Shown here: positions 58,176 to 64,000 of the stretch, in pieces
Numbering within the stretch: the first letter of the stretch is position 1
How the letters are laid out: the number at the start of each line of letters is the position of its first letter
Origin: Micrasema longulum
Taxonomy: Eukaryota; Arthropoda; Insecta; Trichoptera; Brachycentridae
Assembly: GCA_022494885.1 (NCBI GenBank)
Contig: JAGVSM010002819.1
Location: forward strand, 332,796 to 396,795
Direction of reading: 5' to 3'
Length of the DNA: 64,000 nucleotides
Notes under the pieces: generated by a model
The model's input: the letters and a program-made list of their open reading frames with translations, nothing else
Databases searched by the model: none
Told to the model about the DNA's origin: nothing
Translations under genes and position numbers: made by a program

Positions 58176-58760
58176 ATTTAATAATTAAAAAATGTTTTTA
58201 AAAATATGTTTGTAGTTGATTTTCAGTGAGTTTTTAAAAATTAAACGTTATCTTTTTTTAAGCACGATTGTACTTGTGGTGCAAAAAAAACATTGAAATC
58301 GAAAGTGTATTGATAATTTGAAAAAAAAAAAAATTTTTTTTCGTGGTTTGATTTTTAGTGAGTTTTTAGAAATTAAACGTTCTTAATATGTTTCTTTTTT
58401 GGGTGATACCGTGTGCGTTGGATTTGTTCTGACGTTTCGGCTACTCAGTTTACCCCGAAAGTGGCTCCTGCAATGGTAACCGAAAGTTCGGTTCAAATCC
58501 AACACACGCTTCATCCAAAAAAGATACATATTGATAACAGTGACCGTGAAAATCTTCGCACCTAGTTATCTTTCTTTAGCTTGGTTGTACTTGTGGTGCA
58601 ATAAAAACATTGAAATTGAAAGTGTATTTTAATAATTGCAAAATGTTTTTAAAAATATGTTCGTGGTTTGATTTTAAGTGAGTTTTTAAAAATTAAACGT
58701 TATCTCTCTTAAGCGTAATTGTACTTGTGGTGCAAAAAAACTTTGAAATTGAACATGTAT
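58176..58760 (+). repeat. About 130-bp tandem repeat, three copies, one split
   Basis: Units share AAATGTTTTTAAAAATATGT, AGTGAGTTTTTAAAAATTAA then ACGTTATCT, and GTACTTGTGGTGCAA at about 58190, 58320 and 58645. The middle unit is interrupted at about 58395-58560. Confidence 0.7.
58395..58560. mobile_element. Short inverted-end insertion within the tandem repeat
   Basis: CTTTTTTGGGTGATACCGTG, TGCGTTGGATTTG at the left are mirrored by CAAATCCAACACACG and CATCCAAAAAAG at the right, enclosing GACGTTTCGG and CCGAAAGT. Confidence 0.6.
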
Positions 58761-58871
58761 AAATTATTGTTTAAGAATCTGAGGCGGGCTGGATTTAGTC
58801 TTTAATCGGGCAGCGTTTAGCTGACGGGATGTAGTTTGTCCATCACTGCTATCGGCGGAGCGATCACTTCT

Positions 58872-58970
58872 GGGCTGGTATTCCGAACGCGTTTACAGCG
58901 CGCTATAATGCATATTTAGTACGTAAAAACGCGCTATACCGCGCTATAATATCGTTTGGAATACCAGCCC
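58872..58970. mobile_element. Very short MITE J, 99 bp
   Basis: GGGCTGGTATTCC at 58872 and GGAATACCAGCCC ending 58970, with inner CGCGCTATA repeats; almost fully palindromic. Confidence 0.65.
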
Positions 58971-59319
58971 TGGAGTGCTATATGCCCAATCCATCCTATA
59001 CGTGGACCATGTTTCTCACGTAACGCTAGCTCTGTCTGTTGATATAGTACGCATTGCTCTTAAGTATCATGACACTGAATTAGTCTATTTGGGACATCTC
59101 TGCTATTTCACTGGAAAAAAATCTACATTTGTTTACAAAACATTTAAAAAACAAAATACTGAACAAATCTCGATTTTTTTTTTAATCATCAAACCTTATT
59201 ATTATTAAATGCGAAAAAGCGAAAAGTATCTAATCAAACTACTAGATGCTTTTGACTAAATGAGTTAATATTATTTATTGATTGTTGGTAAAATATTATT
59301 TTTCTTCTAAACCTTAATG

Positions 59320-59850
59320 TTTCCGTGATTTTTTTTTAGTTACACATTTAAGATCTCGATTAATTTTAATACTATCATTCGTATTTTTTTTTTTAAATAT
59401 TTTGTTTTGATTGCAATTATGAGCACCAAATATTTTTTTCTAATGTTTCAAAATCGTAATGTAAATGTTTATTCTTAAATTCAATTGCATTATTGACTTT
59501 ATTTTTCTACTTTAAAAAAAGTATTTTAAACCATTTTTTTTCCTTTTAATACTATTTCTTATTTTCAAAATATCAAAAATAAAATAAACATTTTCAACAA
59601 TGTTTTGAGTATGTCCAAATGTTTGTAAACAGGTTTTATTTCTTACCTAGGGAGTTATTTGGATCTGAATTTGTTACAACAGCCCTAAATTTGTTGCAGG
59701 TCCTGTAATGACTTGCATATTCTCATCTCAATTTTTTTTCCTTCTTCTTTCCTTATTTTTTATGTTCATTATTTTATTTGTACAATATTGTCTGTACTCT
59801 TTTATTTAAATCGTAATAAAACTAATGTTTTTTTAGTATAATGTGTTAAT
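59320..59850 (+). mobile_element. Retrotransposon 3'UTR split by a family F fragment
   Basis: 59370-59570 and 59745-59840 align with 12345-12600 (for example ATGAGCACCAAATATTT / ATGAGCACACACTATTT, GTCTGTACTCTT, AAAACTAATGT). 59580-59740 is family F (TGAGTATGTCCAAATGTTTG, TTTGTTACAACAG). Confidence 0.7.
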
Positions 59851-59859
59851 ATTTATTTA

Positions 59860-60035
59860 TTTATTTATTAAATCATACAAATTTTTTTTTGTACTCCCAG
59901 GAGTTACAACAAACTCATTTTGGGACAGAAAAATATTTACACATAGGTATGTTAACAACAATAATATAGCAACAAATAGTAAATTTATTTTTAAATATAT
60001 TTTTTTAATTTCTTTAATTGCCGAAAAAGTATAGC
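59860..60035 (-). mobile_element. 3'UTR of the jockey-like family at 35510-36525
   Basis: CTCCCAGGAGTTACAACAAA and CTCATTTTGGGACAGAAAAA match the 35590-35625 block (CCCAAGGAGT, CTCATTTAGGGACATACAG). Confidence 0.55.
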
Positions 60036-60079
60036 ACTCGGAGCTTGGACGCTTTCAGCACAAAGATATGGACTACCAT

Positions 60080-60280
60080 AAAGACGACAATAGAGGCTTC
60101 AGCTCTTAAACTTCACTAAATCAACAGATGGAAGAATTAAAGAAATATGAATGTTCAAAACGTAGGCAAAGTGGTGAATGTTACACAGTGTAAACCAGCC
60201 AATGACAGGTCATAACTAGACTTCCATATTCCCTTCTTTAGAATGTTCTCCATCCCTGTTGTAATTTGTTAAAATGAGTT
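60080..60280 (-). mobile_element. Foldback family F arm
   Basis: GGTGAATGTTACACAGTGTA, CCAGCCAATGACAGGTCATA, GACTTCCATATTCCCTTC and CATCCCTGTTGTAATTTG. Confidence 0.65.
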
Positions 60281-61077
60281 AAGTACGCAGTTCACTCTAA
60301 AAGGTCTAAAAGGAAGATTTGAGATACAAGTTTATTTGCAGTATTTTAATGATAAAATTGGTTTGTCATTAAAATCAAAATGAGTAATAGGTAAACAGGT
60401 ATATGTAACTTGTATCTGTGGTGGCGAGAAAAAAAAGAGGGGAGGCTAGCGTGTGCGTACACGCAGTACAGTGAGGCAGGATGAAGCGCTTACGTAAATG
60501 AAATAAGGTAATATGTTCCCTCTCCCTAAATACACACACAAACCCCCTCTCTTCTCTACTCCCGTAGCCACGCCCACTCTACCCTCACTGTGAAAATTTT
60601 AAATATGTTATGTTAGTTTGTAATTAACCCTAAAGAAGGCATAGAATTTCCGAAACAAGTTGGTTGTCAAATTATAAAAATATAAGTGGTACATAAAAAC
60701 AAAGTGATTTTATTTCAATATATCAAATAATATAAAATAAGTAGTTAAGATGAGCCCTTCTAAGTAATTTTTATTGAATAAAATTAGACTATGAAAACAA
60801 CATATGTATTTTATTCAATGAAACTCGATAATAATAACTTAAAAATGTATATTTGAAGCGTTTCGTGATTGTGCTATTAAATAAAACGACCGTTTCTAAC
60901 TTCGTTAGAAAATAAACATTTGTCAATAATTTTCCCATAATTCGAAACCCGTTCCATTATTTAAATTGTACTCCTTATTCTTTCTTTGAGAATCTGTAGC
61001 CAGGACGTAAAACAATAAGACCATATCATGTTAATAAATTATGTGTTTCAGGTATTTCCCTGTTATTTGTTTAGATT

Positions 61078-61175
61078 CTTAACTTAAAATTAAATCAGCC
61101 AACGACATATTATAAGCTCTGTGAATGCTTAAAATTCCACATGTCCTTTTCTTAAATGTTCTCCATCTCTGTTGT
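61078..61175 (-). mobile_element. Foldback family F end fragment
   Basis: CAGCCAACGACATATTATAA, GCTCTGTGAATGCTT and TTCTCCATCTCTGTTGTA. Confidence 0.6.
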
Positions 61176-61499
61176 ATTTTTTTGTAAAGATTAAAAATAT
61201 TTAGGGTCAGTTTATTTTTGATCTTTGGCAAAGGAACAGGCTGGTCGTGTATTCAAAACCAGTTGACATTTAAAAAACTTTTATGCAAATTAAAACGTAG
61301 TTGAAGTTTTTCGTAGAAAAAAAAAATAGGCGGATATTTATCTAGTTATATAGTCTAAGAAAAAATCATAATTGTAATGATAGAAGTTTTTAAGTAAATT
61401 TTCTTTATTTTCAATACTAAGCGTCCAAAATCTGTGGATTTATTTTGCGAATATCTAAGCCACTCAAAGGCCCAAAAATTGCAATTATATAGTATAAAT

Positions 61500-61990
61500 C
61501 ATTTGTTCGTAGTTTGCTTGCATTTAATTCTATAATATGGTCTCCTAATTATAATATTCATATAACGCGGATTGAATCGGTGAAACGTAAATTTTTAAAA
61601 TCGTTAATATTTATAATCGGATCGAATACTTTCATAATCAACTATTACGATCGTCTAGAGCACTTTTATATCTTTAGTTTAGAATTCAGAAGAATTTTGG
61701 CTAACTGCTTTACTAACTTTATCTAACTGTATACATGCCCATGATATCCTTGCTCAGATAAACCTGAATGTACCTCGCCGTAACTTGCGTACCAATCTTG
61801 TATTTGCTATGGGAAATTATAAAACTAACATCGGATTCTTTTCCCCTCTGCCATGGATCTTCGGAACAGTGAACGAAATCTTACTAAATGGTACTTTCGA
61901 TGTGTTCCTACAGCAGGGCAGGCATTTAAGAAGCAAGCGGTGTTGTCTCTCCTGACTCGCGATGTCACACTTGCCATTTCCGCCTAGATT
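61500..61990 (+). mobile_element. Non-LTR reverse transcriptase tail
   Basis: ORF 61514-61726 reads FNSIIWSPNYNIHITRIESV then KRKFLKSLIFIIGS and LEFRRILANCFTNF. A shifted frame continues INLNVPRRNLRTNLVFAMGN then FFSPLPWIF and LLNGTFDVFLQQGR. It is the same C-terminal layout as 2523-3020 and 15130-15400. Confidence 0.8.
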
Positions 61991-62577
61991 ATGCTATATA
62001 CATACCTTTTGTTAATTATACACTTTTTAAATTGAAGTAGATTGAAGGAATGTTTGGATTAAGTATTACTCATTAATGCCAATATATTAGGGCTTACTGT
62101 GGCCTGTTGATTGGCTTAAAAAAAAAACTAAACTTTCATAGTTTCTAAATAAAACACAAACTCAAGCAAAATCCACTTACATTTTCTCACTCTAACAAAA
62201 AATCAAACACAGTTATAATATATGAATAATATATGAATAAATATGCTTTAGAAACAAGAGCGAACACCACAATAACAATAAACCTGCTAGGAATATCAGA
62301 AATAGGGATCCTCAAAAATATTCTGCGCAACTCGGACAGAAATGACTTTATACGGGAAACGTGTAACATTGAAGATATAGTGCGCTGTAGCTGATCTCGT
62401 AGAGGACTCTAGAGAGATCATACAAACAGAATGAGCAGTGATAAACTGGTGTCCACAGCAGCCGAAGAATTGCCTTCCGAACGGTGCTCACCTGGAATAC
62501 CCCCTATGTAATCCAAGGATAATTGGGCATCATCGGAGACTGATTAATTTTGGTACTTCTTCTAATACCAGTTAGTT

Positions 62578-62775
62578 TAAACAACAATGTTTTGAGTATG
62601 TCCGAATGCTTGTAGACAGGCTGGATGTTTAAACATGGGCAGAATAGTGAATGTTACACCGTGTGTAAAGTGGCCAATGCTTAAAACAGCCAATGCCATG
62701 TCAGTCCTGTAGATGCCTAGACATCCATATTCTCTTCTTTAAAATGCTTCTCCTCATTGTTGCAACAGATTTGGA
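62578..62775 (-). mobile_element. Foldback family F arm
   Basis: AACAATGTTTTGAGTATGTC, TGCTTGTAGACAGGCTGGAT, GTGAATGTTACACCGTGTGT, GCCAATGCCATGTCAG and TTGTTGCAACAG. Confidence 0.65.
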
Positions 62776-62779
62776 AAAT

Positions 62780-63535
62780 TAATAACCTATTTTACACGTA
62801 AATAATAATGAAAAACTAGTAACTTTATTGATAGATAGTGTTTATTATGGAAATGAACGAGTAAGCCATAATCAGATAATTAAAACCTATTAACGCAGTA
62901 TTATCGCCTTCTATTCACAAGAGCGGAAAGTTGACATTAATAAGCTTCAGAGCTCTTGAAATAATATGGCGTGTTAAATGCTTTGCTCTGGTATATCTTC
63001 CGTTTCATTTGCTGGCTGTCAAACAATGCATATTTATTTACAGACGCTAATACGTTGAACGCAATGTACGACTATTAAATGTACATACAGTATATTTTAT
63101 AGCCGTTTAGATATTAGAAGGTTTGCCAAATGCAATTAATAGACTAGTTTCTTGCTACATATGTCCATAAATATAGTTGCATATTTATTATTGTGTACAT
63201 AGCATATGCTGATTGTAAATATATCACTCTCATTAATTAGTTTGATTGTATAAATAAAAATAAATTACAACTGATTCTTAAAAATATGCATGTTTATTTG
63301 ATTTGAGCATAAAACGGAGATAATAATGATTCACGTGTTTTCATATCAATGAGAAAGTTCAGTGGTTTTTTATTTTTTTTAAATTAGTTGATTGACTATT
63401 AAACTCAGCCAATTTTTTTTTAAACCTTTACATATCGTATTATCAGCGCTACGATATTTTGAAGTTTTGTATTTCTGAAATAACACCGCGTGTGGCGTCA
63501 GAGGTTCTCTTCCGAGAGAGAAGAGTGGCGCATTA
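62780..63535. other. No gene recognised
   Basis: AT-rich, scattered short ORFs, no clear element ends. Confidence 0.4.
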
Positions 63536-63539
63536 GGCA

Positions 63540-63850
63540 AAATGACGAATTGTACCGCATATTTATATGAAGCCCCTAGTATCTCAACATAAACACATAA
63601 AACTGCTCAGGTTGAGATGGGCCAGACAAGTACAAAGAATGCCTGATGCAAGAGTAGCCAAGAGAGTCATGACTGGACATCCAGGGGGTAAAAGAAGGAC
63701 GGCAAGACCTCGACTGAGGTGGAAGGATAAAGTAAGAAAAGATGCAGAACAGCTTCTACAAGTTGCAAATTGGAAAAATGGCTGCTGAGGGCAGGTGGAG
63801 TTGGAGGCCCAAAGCTCGATTGGGCTGTAGCACCATCGAAAAAGAAAAAT
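63540..63850 (+). mobile_element. Non-LTR reverse transcriptase C-terminus relic
   Basis: ORF 63567-63788: LLRLRWARQVQRMPDARVAK, RVMTGHPGGKRRTARPRLRW, KDKVRKDAEQLLQVANWKNG. The LRWA..VQRM....AK.V......G.R...RP..RW.D.V..D...L pattern is the standard C-terminal end of an insect endonuclease/reverse-transcriptase retrotransposon. A stop follows and related residues continue out of frame to about 63840. Confidence 0.85.
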
Positions 63851-64000
63851 AAGTTTTTGTCCATTTTTTTCCAAATTTAAAAATGAACACCAAAAACCAA
63901 ATTAAACGGCAAAAGCGTCATTTAAAAATAAAATTCTGCTCTAGAAGAAATCGTGTTTGTCTTTTAAGTTACAAATATTATTTTATTAGTTTATAAGGCT

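Overview
The window is very AT-rich animal DNA, almost certainly from an insect. It is eukaryotic because genes are split by GT-AG introns, tRNA-derived SINEs and non-LTR retrotransposon tails are everywhere, and there is no operon structure. The host genes are insect-type troponin C. The order cannot be settled from this sequence; a beetle would fit, but that is a guess.

The recognisable host protein genes are three complete troponin C (TpnC) paralogues in a head-to-tail tandem array on the minus strand. TpnC-A spans 18695-24939, TpnC-B 29912-38633 and TpnC-C 46576-53470. Each could be assembled by hand from six coding exons with the same phases: an ATG-only first exon, a 28-nt second exon, then exons of 144, 120 or 126, 132, and 29 or 35 nt. 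Each gives a 153-residue protein with intact EF-hand loops II and IV and degenerate loops I and III. A and B differ at only 20 of 153 residues by hand count, share a leader motif and look like a late duplicate pair. C is of the TpnC41C type and ends in MTGGDD.

A tRNA-His(GTG) gene lies in intron 3 of TpnC-A on the same strand. A second, degenerate T-arm and acceptor half abuts its 3' end.

Nearly everything else is mobile-element debris. There are at least four tRNA-headed SINE families. 5'-truncated non-LTR retrotransposons of several lineages are present, mostly as reverse transcriptase C-termini with 3'UTRs. A foldback MITE family with about 300-bp arms occurs in a dozen or more pieces, and several shorter MITEs and one hAT-like transposase scrap are also present. 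Several elements are nested, and their uninterrupted relatives elsewhere in the window show the insertion points.

Layout: 1-18000 is repeat-rich flank; 18000-25050 TpnC-A with the tRNA; 25050-29700 repeats; 29700-38750 TpnC-B; 38750-46350 repeats, including a larger reverse transcriptase relic; 46350-53600 TpnC-C; 53600-64000 foldback elements, MITEs, a diverged tandem repeat and retrotransposon tails. I found no CRISPR array and no obviously new multi-gene system. The most interesting items are the TpnC array with its shared leader and ATG|GT exon structure, the intronic tRNA-His with its duplicated 3' half, and the nested foldback elements.
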